Assembly: GCA_963669315.1 (NCBI GenBank)
Contig: OY770021.1
Span: 3,472,001-3,536,000, forward strand
Origin: SZUA-547 sp963669315
Lineage (GTDB): Bacteria > Pseudomonadota > Alphaproteobacteria > Rhodobacterales > Rhodobacteraceae
Reading direction: 5' to 3'
Length of the DNA: 64,000 nt
Shown here: positions 42,160-51,300 of the stretch, piece after piece
How positions within the stretch are numbered: the stretch's first letter is position 1
Layout: the number at the start of each line of letters is the position of its first letter
Made by a program: the position numbers and the translations under genes
The notes under the pieces: generated by a model
What the model saw: only the letters and a program-made list of their open reading frames with translations
Told to the model about the DNA's origin: nothing
The model's database searches: none

Positions 42160-43983
42160 TTACTCAACCGTCACGGATTTCGCGAGGTTTCGCGGTTGAT
42201 CTACATCCGTCCCTTTCGCTACAGCCGTGTGATAGGCGAGCAATTGAGCGGGAGCGGCATAGATAATCGGCGCGATGAACGGGTCAGTCTTCGGCAAGAC
42301 GACGGTGCGCCAAACGCTGTCTTTGGCGGCCTCGGCGCCCTCAGGGTCCGTAATCAGCACCACTCTGCCACCGCGGGCCATCGCCTCTTGCAGGTTGGAG
42401 ACGGTCTTTTCGAACAAAGCGTTTTTTGGGGCCATCGCGACGATGGGCACTGAAGGATCGATCAGGGCGATGGGGCCGTGCTTCATTTCGCCTGAGGCGT
42501 AGCCTTCCGCATGGATGTAACTGAGTTCTTTCAGCTTCAGTGCGCCTTCCATCGCCAGCGGATACATCGCGCCACGACCGAGATAGAGCACGTCGCGGGC
42601 GCGTGAAAGCTCAAGGCAAATTGGCTCAATCGAGTCTTCGACGGCGATCGCCTCCGCGATCAGGCGCGGCGCCTCCGACAGGTGGCCGATCATTTCCCGT
42701 TCGGTGTCGGCGTCGATTTCACTTCTCGCGCGGGCGGCGGAAATGACGATAGTCGCCAGCGTCATAAGCTGGCAGGTGAAGGCTTTGGTTGAGGCGACGC
42801 TGATCTCTGGCCCGGCAAGGGTCTGAGCGATGATGTCCGATTCCCGCGCGATGGTGCTTTCGGGAACGTTGACGACGGCGAGCGTTGTCTGGTTTTGGGC
42901 CTTCGCATAGCGAAGCGCCGCCAGCGTGTCGGCGGTCTCGCCCGATTGGCTAAGCACGATTGCAACGCCGTTCTTCGGCATGGGCGGCTCGCGATAGCGG
43001 AATTCGCTGGCGACATCCAACTCGACTGGCAGGCGGGCGGTGCTTTCGAACCAGTACTTGGCGACGGCGCAGGCGTAGTAGGCGGTGCCGCAGGCGACGA
43101 GGGTTAGCCGGTCCACCGCAGCCCAGTCGATCTGATCGGCTGGCGATGCGATTTTCGTCCGGCCGGGGTTCAGATAATGGCCCAGCGTGTATCCGATCAC
43201 GGCGGGCTGTTCGTGAATCTCCTTGGCCATGTAGTGGCGATACTCGCCTTTCTCGACCAGCGAGGAGGAGCGAGAGACGTTGCGCACCGCCCGGTCCGCC
43301 GGGCGTCCTTGGTCGTCAAAAATCTGCGCGCTTTCGCGGGTGACGCAGGCCCAGTCGCCTTCCTCAAGATAGCAAATCTTGCTGGACATTGGGCCGAGGG
43401 CGAGCGCGTCTGATCCGACATACATTTCGCCATCACCGAACCCGATCGCCAGAGGGGAGCCCCGGCGGGCCGCGATCATCAGGTTCTCCGCGCCGTCAAA
43501 CAGGAACAGCAATGCAAACGCGCCTTCGAGACTTTCAAGCGTCTCCCTGACAGCATCGGCGGGCGCGAGGCCTCGCGATAGGGCGGCGTCGCAGAGATGA
43601 GCCACCACCTCTGTGTCTGTCTCGGTCGAAAATACGCGCCCAGAGGTTTCAAGTTCTGCGCGAAGTCCGGCGAAGTTCTCAATGATCCCGTTGTGAACCA
43701 CCGCCACGCGGCCCGCGACGTGCGGGTGGGCGTTCACCTCATTCGGTCCGCCATGAGTCGCCCAACGCGTGTGCCCAATGCCGATTTCGCCATCAATCGG
43801 GTCATCGGCCAGTTTCTCCGCTAGCGTAGACAGTTTGCCCACCGCCCGGCGGCGATGCATTTGGCCGCCAGACAGCGTCGCGATTCCTGCGCTGTCATAG
43901 CCGCGGTATTCCAGTCGTTTGAGAGACTCCAGAATTCGGCCGGAGACCGGCTTGTCGCCTACTATGCCTACGATTCCGCACAT
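42160..43983 (-). CDS. glmS: Glutamine-fructose-6-phosphate aminotransferase (isomerizing)
   Basis: Makes glucosamine 6-phosphate from fructose 6-phosphate and glutamine, the entry to UDP-GlcNAc for peptidoglycan and lipid A. The 607-residue enzyme starts MCGIVGIVGDKPVSGRI; Cys2 is the nucleophile that releases ammonia. Glutaminase motifs include YRGYDSAGIATL and GIGHTRWATHGGPNEVNAHP. Two SIS sugar-isomerase domains follow (SQSGETADTLAALRYAK near 345 and the second near 460-500), and the end is DQPRNLAKSVTVE, the standard C-terminus. glmU lies 30 bp upstream on the same strand. Confidence 0.97.
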   Translation of the reverse strand: MCGIVGIVGDKPVSGRILESLKRLEYRGYDSAGIATLSGGQMHRRRAVGKLSTLAEKLADDPIDGEIGIGHTRWATHGGPNEVNAHPHVAGRVAVVHNGIIENFAGLRAELETSGRVFSTETDTEVVAHLCDAALSRGLAPADAVRETLESLEGAFALLFLFDGAENLMIAARRGSPLAIGFGDGEMYVGSDALALGPMSSKICYLEEGDWACVTRESAQIFDDQGRPADRAVRNVSRSSSLVEKGEYRHYMAKEIHEQPAVIGYTLGHYLNPGRTKIASPADQIDWAAVDRLTLVACGTAYYACAVAKYWFESTARLPVELDVASEFRYREPPMPKNGVAIVLSQSGETADTLAALRYAKAQNQTTLAVVNVPESTIARESDIIAQTLAGPEISVASTKAFTCQLMTLATIVISAARARSEIDADTEREMIGHLSEAPRLIAEAIAVEDSIEPICLELSRARDVLYLGRGAMYPLAMEGALKLKELSYIHAEGYASGEMKHGPIALIDPSVPIVAMAPKNALFEKTVSNLQEAMARGGRVVLITDPEGAEAAKDSVWRTVVLPKTDPFIAPIIYAAPAQLLAYHTAVAKGTDVDQPRNLAKSVTVE

Positions 43984-44013
43984 GCCTGAACCTTTCGCCC
44001 CAATTTGTCGCGA

Positions 44014-45405
44014 TTACTTGTTCTTGGTTTTCGCGGCTTTGATCGCCGCCAACCGGGCGCGCAGTTTGGCGGCCAGACCCGGCTTGTTTTCCTGCCGGGC
44101 GCGGGAAATCGCCAGCGCGTCCTCCTCCACATCTCGCGTGACCACGGAACCAGAGCCAACATAGGCTCCATCTCCGACCCTGACCGGCGCGACGAGCGCC
44201 GAGTTCGAGCCGATGAAGGCGTTCTCGCCAATCTCCGTCCTGTGCTTCAGAAAGCCATCGTAATTGCAGGTGATCGTGCCCGCGCCCAGATTGGCGCCTG
44301 CGCCCACGCTGGCGTCGCCGATATATGAAAGGTGGTTGGCCTTGGCACCGGCACCCAGTTTGGCGTTCTTTATCTCGACGAAATTTCCCACCCGCGCATG
44401 TTCGCCGATCTCGGCGCCGGGACGCAGGCGGGCGTATGGTCCGATGATGGCGTTTGTGGCGACGTGGCAATTTTCCAGATGACTGAATGCGCGAATACGG
44501 GCGCCGGCCTCGACAGACACTCCGGGTCCGAAAACCACGTTGGGCTCGACCACTACGTCGGGCGCAATCCGCGTGTCGGCTGAGAAAAAGACGGTTTCGG
44601 CCGCAATCAAAGTCGCGCCATTGGCCATCGCGCCCGAGCGAAGCCGCTGTTGCAGCGCGGTTTCGGCGACGGCCAGATCTGCGCGGGAATTGACGCCCAG
44701 CGTCTCCGCTTCATCGCATGTCACGACTGCGCAGCGAAGATTGCGCAGGCGTGCGAGCCCCACGATATCCGTCAGATAATACTCGCCCTTGGCGTTGTCG
44801 TTCTTCACGCGGTTGAGAAGCGCGAGGGCTTGCACGCCGTCGATGCACATCACGCCGGAATTGCAAAGCCGCACGGACTTTTCGGACGGCGTCGCCTCCT
44901 TCTCCTCGACGATCGCCTCCAGTTGATCGTTTTCGACGATCAGCCGCCCATACCCGGCTGGATCGGCAGCCTCGAATCCCAGGACGACGACGGCGGCGCC
45001 TTTGCGGCGCTCCACCGCCATTTTCGCCAGCGTTTCCGGGCGAATGAAGGGCGTGTCCGCGTAGAGGACAAAGACATCGCCTTCAAATCCCTCCAGCGCC
45101 TCACGCGCCGCGAGGACCGCGTGGGCGGTTCCCAATTGCGGCTCCTGCTCGGCAATCATGACATCCGGGCGGAGGGCGCGCGCCGCATCCTCCACCGCTT
45201 CGGCGCCATGGCCCACCACCACGGCCACGCGTTGGGGAGAGAGGCTCTCGGCGTATCCCATGGCATGGGCGAGGAGAGACATGTCGCCGACCTCATGCAG
45301 GGGCTTCGGCGACGCGGATTTCATACGCGTGCCTTTACCGGCGGCGAGAATGACGGCAGCCACGGCGGCGTCGGGAGAAACATCCAGATTCATAGGACCA
45401 CTCAT
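44014..45405 (-). CDS. glmU: Bifunctional GlcNAc-1-P uridyltransferase / glucosamine-1-P acetyltransferase
   Basis: A 463-residue two-domain enzyme making UDP-GlcNAc. The N-terminal nucleotidyltransferase begins AAVILAAGKGTRMKSASPKP (about 13-32) and has FVLYADTPFIRPETLAKMA. The C-terminal left-handed beta-helix has hexapeptide repeats (FGPGVSVEAGARIRAFSHLE, NAIIGPYARLRPGAEIGEHA) and the acetyl-CoA site GNFVEIKNAKLGAGAKANHL with SYIGDASVGAGANLGAGTIT. With glmS 30 bp downstream it forms a UDP-GlcNAc operon. The start could be ATG 45405 or 45393; neither has a strong ribosome binding site. Confidence 0.96.
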   Translation of the reverse strand: MSGPMNLDVSPDAAVAAVILAAGKGTRMKSASPKPLHEVGDMSLLAHAMGYAESLSPQRVAVVVGHGAEAVEDAARALRPDVMIAEQEPQLGTAHAVLAAREALEGFEGDVFVLYADTPFIRPETLAKMAVERRKGAAVVVLGFEAADPAGYGRLIVENDQLEAIVEEKEATPSEKSVRLCNSGVMCIDGVQALALLNRVKNDNAKGEYYLTDIVGLARLRNLRCAVVTCDEAETLGVNSRADLAVAETALQQRLRSGAMANGATLIAAETVFFSADTRIAPDVVVEPNVVFGPGVSVEAGARIRAFSHLENCHVATNAIIGPYARLRPGAEIGEHARVGNFVEIKNAKLGAGAKANHLSYIGDASVGAGANLGAGTITCNYDGFLKHRTEIGENAFIGSNSALVAPVRVGDGAYVGSGSVVTRDVEEDALAISRARQENKPGLAAKLRARLAAIKAAKTKNK

Positions 45406-45523
45406 AGCAGGCGGCCGAGGAGGCCGGGAAGGTGATATTGGTCATACCGCGTTACGGTTTGTTGCAACGCGGCGAACCGCGTATATCTGCGTTGGCAGTG
45501 ATTTATATGAGTGAAATGGCGAT

Positions 45524-46186
45524 ATGCGGGCGGCGATTTTCGATCTGGACGGAACATTGGCGGAAACTGCGCCCGATCTGATCGGTGCGGCGAATGATCT
45601 CGCCATTGCGCATAAGTTGTCGCCACTGGTCGTTAGCAATCACCGCAAAACGGCGGGACGGGGCGGCAAAGCCCTGTTGCGCGCAGTGTTGGCCGAATCC
45701 GGCGAGGTGGCCGACGAAAGCTGGATCGACCGGCTATTTCCTGAATTTCTGGCAACTTATGAGAATCGCATCGACCGGGACAGCCGGTTATTCGAGGATG
45801 TTGAGCTGGCGCTTGCAGAACTGTCTGAGCGCGGCTGGCGGCTGGCGATCTGCACCAACAAGCCTGAACGCCTTGCGCGCATCCTGCTGGCGCGGCTGGG
45901 CGTCGCGGATGCGTTTGGCGCGATCATTGGCGCCGATACGCTGCCTGTTCGAAAGCCGAACCCCGCCCCGGTATGGGCCGCGATTGACGGTTGTGGCGGC
46001 GCGCGGAACATGGCCGTGATGATCGGTGACAGCGCGACGGATCGGAACGCCGCGCGTGCAGCCGGCGCACCCTGCGCTCTTGCGTCATTCGGATATGCGG
46101 AAGAGCCGCTGGATGAGCTGGCGCCCGAGGGAATTTTTCACGGGTTTGGCGAACTGCCTGCGCTGCTCGACCGGCTGGTGCGGTGA
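45524..46186 (+). CDS. gph: Phosphoglycolate phosphatase-like HAD hydrolase
   Basis: A 220-residue HAD phosphatase. Motif I is AIFDLDGTLAETAPDLIGAA, motif II AICTNKPERLARILL, the lysine is in PVRKPNPAPVWAAI and motif IV is AVMIGDSATDRNAARAAG. The layout matches Gph, which clears 2-phosphoglycolate from DNA repair or oxygenation side reactions. Divergent from glmU; its stop overlaps the queC start (TGATG), so the two are co-translated. Confidence 0.87.
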   Translation: MRAAIFDLDGTLAETAPDLIGAANDLAIAHKLSPLVVSNHRKTAGRGGKALLRAVLAESGEVADESWIDRLFPEFLATYENRIDRDSRLFEDVELALAELSERGWRLAICTNKPERLARILLARLGVADAFGAIIGADTLPVRKPNPAPVWAAIDGCGGARNMAVMIGDSATDRNAARAAGAPCALASFGYAEEPLDELAPEGIFHGFGELPALLDRLVR

Positions 46187-46881
46187 TGAGCCAGGCCGAT
46201 AGAACATTGGTCGTCTGTTCTGGCGGGCTGGATTCGGTGACGCTCGCCCATTTGGTGGCGCGGGAACGAACGCTGACGCGGCTCTTATCGTTCGACTACG
46301 GGCAACGGCATCGGAAAGAGTTGGAGTTCGCGGCGATGACTGCGGCGGATCTGGGCGTACTGCACGACACGGTCGACATTTCTGGCGTTTCCCGTTTTCT
46401 GACCGGCTCAGCTCTGACCGGCGACGTCGAGGTGCCGGACGGGCATTACGCCGAAGAAAACATGCGAGTTACTGTCGTGCCGAACCGCAACGCCATCATG
46501 CTGACCATCGCGTTCGGTGTTGCGGCGGGCGAGGGGGCGGGTGCAGTCGCCGCGGCGATGCATGCGGGCGATCATTTCATCTACCCCGATTGCCGGCCCG
46601 AGTTCACCGACGCTTTCGGCGCTATGCAAAAGAAAGCGCTGGAGGGGATGTGGGAGATTGATCTCTACACCCCTTTCATCGACCGCTCGAAGGCCGATAT
46701 CGCGAGGCTGGGCGGCGAGTTGGGCGTGTCGTTCGAAAAGACCTGGAGTTGCTACAAGGGCGGCGCGCGTCATTGCGGGCGCTGCGGCACCTGCGTTGAG
46801 CGGCGAGAGGCGCTGCATCTGGCCGGCGTTGCTGATCCGACAGAGTACGACGATCCCAGTTTCTGGAAGTCGGTGACTTAG
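46186..46881 (+). CDS. queC: 7-cyano-7-deazaguanine synthase
   Basis: Converts 7-carboxy-7-deazaguanine to preQ0 with ATP and ammonia, for queuosine in tRNA. The 231-residue protein has the PP-loop VVCSGGLDSVTLAHLV near the N-terminus, LLSFDYGQRHRKELEFA, VVPNRNAIMLTIAFGVA, and the zinc-binding cysteines in CYKGGARHCGRCGTCVERRE. I start at ATG 46186, overlapping the gph stop; GTG 46183 is also possible. It is convergent, with a 4-bp overlap, to a YhhQ-like transporter gene that would handle the same pathway's intermediates. Confidence 0.95.
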   Translation: MSQADRTLVVCSGGLDSVTLAHLVARERTLTRLLSFDYGQRHRKELEFAAMTAADLGVLHDTVDISGVSRFLTGSALTGDVEVPDGHYAEENMRVTVVPNRNAIMLTIAFGVAAGEGAGAVAAAMHAGDHFIYPDCRPEFTDAFGAMQKKALEGMWEIDLYTPFIDRSKADIARLGGELGVSFEKTWSCYKGGARHCGRCGTCVERREALHLAGVADPTEYDDPSFWKSVT

Positions 46882-47438
46882 GCGGGCGTCATGCCCATTT
46901 TCTTATCACGCTCTCGCAGCCACCAGATGAATGGGATGGCGACGACCACCATGATCGCTTTGCCCACGACTTGCCCGGCGAGAAACTCAAGACTGCCAAA
47001 GGCGAGATAGAGAAAGACGACACTATCGATGACCAGTCCGACCGCGCTGGAAGCGACGACGGCTAAAACCAGCCGCTTGGCCTGCAATGGCGTGTAGACG
47101 GCGAAGTCAGCCAGTTCAGACAACAAAAAGGCCGAGGCGGAGGCGACTACAAGCGCAGGCGGCGCGACAACTGCTGAAAGCGCAGCGCCCGCCAGGATAG
47201 CGCCGACGGCCCAGACCTTTCCCAGTCTGCGCTGCACGAGGTCGCGCAGCGCCAGCGCCGAGCCGATCATCAGGACGCCGCTCGGCGCCTCCAGTCCAAA
47301 GCCGACCGGGATCAGGCAAGGACCGTTCGGAACGCAGAATTCGCCTACGTTGCCGATCATCCAGTTCGCCAGCGGAATGCAGGCGATGAATCCGATCAGA
47401 TAGGCGGCGCCTTCCCATTTTTGTTTGGTCATCGGCAT
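46878..47438 (-). CDS. VUT/YhhQ-family queuosine precursor transporter
   Basis: A 186-residue inner-membrane protein with about six hydrophobic helices: AAYLIGFIACIPLANWMIG, VLMIGSALALRDLVQRRLG, AVGAILAGAALSAVV, ALVVASASAFLLSELADFAV, LVLAVVASSAVGLVIDSVVF and AIMVVVAIPFIWWL. LALRDLVQRR and the E-L-x-D pattern (SELADFAVY) are typical of the VUT/YhhQ (DUF165) family, whose studied member imports the queuosine precursors preQ0 and preQ1. Position next to queC supports this. ATG 47438 or 47432 are both plausible; the ORF upstream to 47534 lacks family character. Confidence 0.88.
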   Translation of the reverse strand: MPMTKQKWEGAAYLIGFIACIPLANWMIGNVGEFCVPNGPCLIPVGFGLEAPSGVLMIGSALALRDLVQRRLGKVWAVGAILAGAALSAVVAPPALVVASASAFLLSELADFAVYTPLQAKRLVLAVVASSAVGLVIDSVVFLYLAFGSLEFLAGQVVGKAIMVVVAIPFIWWLRERDKKMGMTPA

Positions 47439-47587
47439 CGGTCGTCTCAAACTCGTATCATCATTTGTTGCGGCGTCTCGCGGCGCGCGGCGCACCCATA
47501 AGCCATTCGCGCCGCATCCGCCAGCCCTGAGCAACGCGCGGAAAAGCGCTTGCTCCGCCCATTGATCCTATCTATATCCGGCCGCGC

Positions 47588-47663
47588 GGGCGGTTAGCTC
47601 AGTTGGTAGAGCACAGTGTTCACATCGCTGGGGTCACTGGTTCGAGCCCAGTACCGCCCACCA
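47588..47663 (+). tRNA. tRNA-Val (anticodon CAC)
   Basis: A full cloverleaf: acceptor GGGCGGT pairs with ACCGCCC, D-arm TTAGCTCAGTTGGTAGAGC, anticodon stem CAGTG/CGCTG around TTCACAT with anticodon CAC, T-arm with GGTTCGAGCCC, and an encoded CCA end (47661-47663). CAC reads GUG, valine. Its 3' end is duplicated at 54186-54209, marking it as an attachment site. Confidence 0.97.
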
Positions 47664-47670
47664 TTTCCTT
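47647..47670 (+). repeat. Island attachment repeat, copy 1 (3' end of tRNA-Val)
   Basis: Twenty-four bases, cccagtaccgcccaccattt plus cctt, are identical to 54186-54209. They include the last 17 bases of tRNA-Val. Similarity between the copies continues for about 180 more bases with mismatches, into the start of a related integrase gene. Confidence 0.9.
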
Positions 47671-47728
47671 TAAAACCAAAGACTTAAGCTGCATGAATCG
47701 CAGGTGGGCCACAATGGTGGGACACATT

Positions 47729-48106
47729 ATGCGCCTTGCAGCTTATCTTTGCACCTCCCGGCACGGCATTTTTTACTTCCGATTCCCCTTGCCAGTGGAC
47801 TGTCACCCAGCGGGAAGCCGCAGCCATCTTAAGGTGTCGCTGGGCACTAGAGAGCCGAAGAACGCAGGCCGTCTCGCTCGCCTTCTAACACTTGCTGGAC
47901 AATCGGTTCTCGCCCGGCCAAAGGTCCGCGCTATGAGATACGATGACATGCGCGATCATGTGCGCGAGCACTTCGGCGATCTGCTCCGCAAGTTTCGGGA
48001 GAAGACGGCCGCTGATGGCCCGGCGGGGGGTATCCGCTTCTCTCCTCATACTCCTGCCAATTACTATCCAGCATCGGTTCTGTGTAATCGCTTCTTTGGG
48101 GTTTAG
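47729..48106 (+). pseudogene. Phage-type integrase, N-terminal fragment (DUF6538-like)
   Basis: The reading frame from ATG 47729 gives RLAAYLCTSRHGIFYFRFPL, then SRSHLKVSLGTREPKNAGRL ARLLTL. The Y-x-x-x-R-x-G-x-[FY]-Y-F-R-x-x-x-P pattern, then a S-L-x-T-R step, is the N-terminus of tyrosine integrases with DUF6538. It stops at 48106 after 125 codons; the core-binding and catalytic domains are missing. It lies 66 bases after the tRNA, where integrases of tRNA-targeting elements usually sit. Confidence 0.75.
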
Positions 48107-48362
48107 GTTCTGTTGAGTCTCATGAATCTCCGCGGACACGCCGCCGCGAGTCCGCAAGACGCGCGTTGGTGCTGGGTCTCTCAGAATCGTTGGTTCATGC
48201 CGTGGAAATGGTCCCGGAGAATCGGATATTGAGAGTAAGCGTCCGCCCAACCTGGGTTGACGCAGACAATCGCCACTATTGGGCAGATGATCCATGGTCG
48301 CGATGCGACCTCTGCCGGGGCTCCGCGATTATGACGATAGAGCGGTGGCGCTCGGCGACCCG
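48107..48362. other. Region downstream of the toxin gene; no immunity gene visible
   Basis: These 256 bases lie directly behind the C-terminal nuclease end of the giant gene, where an immunity gene would be expected. On the minus strand I find no ORF with coding character apart from an antisense reading of the integrase fragment. On the plus strand a 66-codon ORF (48166-48366) has no recognised family and no ribosome binding site of note. Confidence 0.5.
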
Positions 48363-51300
48363 CTAAAGCCCGCCGCGCGTTGCGAATCCGCCCTTATGCC
48401 CAACCTTGCCGTGAAGCCATTGCGGCACCAGCTGCAGTTCGGTTGAGTTCTCGACGTGATGCCAAGTGAGTTCCGCTTTTTTCCGAAATTTGGCCACCCG
48501 GCGGTTGTCCGGTTTACCGTTCTTTCTGAACCAGCCTTTTTTCTTCGCATATTCAGTGTCGGCAAGTCGGTCGTGGTGTTTTCGCATCTTGTCTTCCTCG
48601 GCCGTTGTAAGCTTTTTAGCCTGCGGATCGATGCCCTCAGGAAAGAAATCTTTCTCCTTTATCATCGCCCGCCCAGGCGAGTCCGGCTCCCACCCACCGT
48701 CGACATATTTCGAGAAATCCGGATAGCCATCCTTGTGCGGGATATGCGTCACGTCGTCGACGCTGATCTTGAGATTCGGATTTTTTTCAATGAGATCAAG
48801 ATAGTGATTGTACGTCTTCTTGATCATCTCCGGGTCTTTCGGACTCCAAGGGCTGTCGCCGGGCGTGCCTTGCCACTCGCCGGATCTCGAAAGTCTCTCG
48901 CCGACCTCCTGCGCGAAGATCGATTGCTCGATTTGCCCGTCGGCCCGAGCCTGTTGCTGCCGCGCGGCGAAATCATCGAGGATCGTGCCGCCATCCTCGT
49001 AGGCGCCTGAGATTGCCTCGTCGATCTGGTCGGTGGCAGCTTTGCGCTTCTTGGGGTCGGCGATGGTGAAGAGATCGTCCGACAGGTTCATCACCTCATC
49101 CACGATCGGATCGGATTTCATCACGTTCTCAAGCTCGCCGGCGAGGCGCGTCCTCGCCTCGCCCAGCGCCTTCGAGTCGATCTCGCCGTTCTCGAACGCC
49201 TTGCGGGCTTTCCTTATCTCCTTTCGGATCTCAACCAATTGTTTCGAGGTCTTGCTCTTTTTCGGTGCCGCCTTGATCACCGCCGACAACTGTTTGTCCG
49301 TCGCGTCTGTAAACAGATCGAGGCGCACGGCGGCGGCCTTGGGATCGGCCGCCATCGGCTCCAGCACCTTCTTGATGAAATCGTCGGTGCGCATGTCCGG
49401 CGTGCGGCCCCACACCTTGAACGCATCGTCAAACTGATCCTCCGAGAGATTGAGCTCCTTTGCTCGCTTGGAGACCGTCTTCCAATCCTCGACGCCAAGG
49501 CTGTGCGCCTTCTTGAGGTTCTCGATCGCCTGCGGCTTGAGGTCCGCAATTTTCCCAACAAGCGCTTTGGCGTGGTTCGTCTTCATGAACGCGTCGAACT
49601 GCAAGATGCCCTTGCGCATCGACAGGCACACCGGATAGGCGAAATGCCAGGCCCAGTCGATGAGCGGCGTCAGCGGATCGATGACCGACATGGCGCGGCC
49701 GCCGTAGGATTTGCGCGCCACGGTCCAGGCGGCGTTGGCGGCGGCCTCTGCCTCGGCGGCGCGTAGGATCGCCTTGCTCACCGCCTTGTCGGCTTTAGCA
49801 AGGTCCTTCTCAAGCTTCGCCAAAGCCGCCGCGACGTCTTCGGTGGACTCGACCGTCTCTTGCGCCTTGTTGAAGGCGGTGACGGCCTTGGCGACGTCCG
49901 ACCCGTCCTCGAGGATCTTCGCGATATGCGCCGATTTGCTCGCCGCCTTTCCGAAGGTTTTGAGGCCCGAGGCAACGTCGAGAACATCCAGCGGTATTGC
50001 GGCTATCGCGACCACGACCCAGACGAAGGACGGGTCGGTCGTCGAAAGACCTGCCTTGTTGGCTGCGTCCTCTTGCTGATACGTGACATAGGTGTCCCAA
50101 GCGTCGGCCGTGCCCAGCCCGACGGCCGCCGCGCCGCCCAGGACGGCCACCGTGCCCTGACCGAAGGTCAGCAATCCGGCAACGATTGCGGCGGCGCCAA
50201 GCGCCAATTTACCCAAAATCTCACGACGCTGGATCGCACCCATATGATCCTGGAGAATGTCGTTGTGGACGCTGTCTGGATCAACCTGGGCTTCCGCCAT
50301 CGCCCGCCCCATCGCGGCGTCGAATTTCCAGATCTCCTCGGGCTCCGCGTCCTCCGGAGGCGGTCCCATGAGAAGCTGGCGGGTTTCCTTAATTCCGTCG
50401 CGGCGCTTTTCCAACATCCGTTCGAGCTTTTTATGCAAGTCGCCCGGATTGTTCGAGCGCACCATGATGCGCAGTATTTCGTCGTCGAGGTCCTTTTTCG
50501 GATTCTCCGCTTTCAGCAACTCGTATAGCCGCCGCAGGTTCTCGTCAGACTCGATCGCAGCCATGATCTCGGGCTTCAGATCCCTCTGAATCTTCTCCCA
50601 GTCGGGCACGAGGTCGGGGATGCTCCGCTGATCTATCGGGTCGATGTCGGTCTTCTGGTACTTGATCTCGTCGGCCATCCGGTCGCGCTTCTCACGCACT
50701 TTGGCGAGCGTGGCCAGCATGTCCTCGAGACCCTTTTCGGACATGGCCGACGTTTCGAACTCGTAAAGATCGTTCATCCGGCGATCCATCGCCTCATCGG
50801 CGATCAAAACTGCTTCGTTTTGAACCGCTTTCTTGAACGTCTTGATATCGTTTTTGAATTCCTCCTCGCTGGCATAACCCCATTTATGCAACTCGATCGC
50901 CAGCTTCTTTTGGGCGGCAAGCGTTTCGGCGTTGTATTTTTTATTGGCGATGTTGAAGTCGGCGTCGCGGCCCCTGCTGGTGCTCTCGGGCTTCGTGCCG
51001 CGATTCGCCTTTTTGTAGAGCTTGTAGAGGTCTCGCTTGCCGCTGAGCGTCTTTTGCGCGTCCATGCGGGTTTCAGTCGCCGCTTGGCGCTTCTCCAGCT
51101 TCTCAAGATATCGCTCCACCGACCCGGCAAAGTCCTCCATGGTATCCGCCTTGCCGTCGACGCGATTCCAGAAGTCCGCCATCGCCTCGTCGCTGAGATG
51201 CTCTACTTTCTTCGAGACCTCCACCAACCGGTCGATATTCTCGGCGGTGATCGGTATCCCGCCTTGGCCGAATTTCAGGAACCGTAACGCCTTGGCCGGA

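Noticed and set aside
47885..48295. Minus-strand 136-codon ORF as immunity gene of the toxin
   Set aside because: It mostly overlaps the integrase fragment in antisense, has no ribosome binding site and shows no family or coding character.
48166..48366. Plus-strand 66-codon ORF as immunity gene
   Set aside because: Opposite orientation to the toxin, no recognised family, and no good ribosome binding site.
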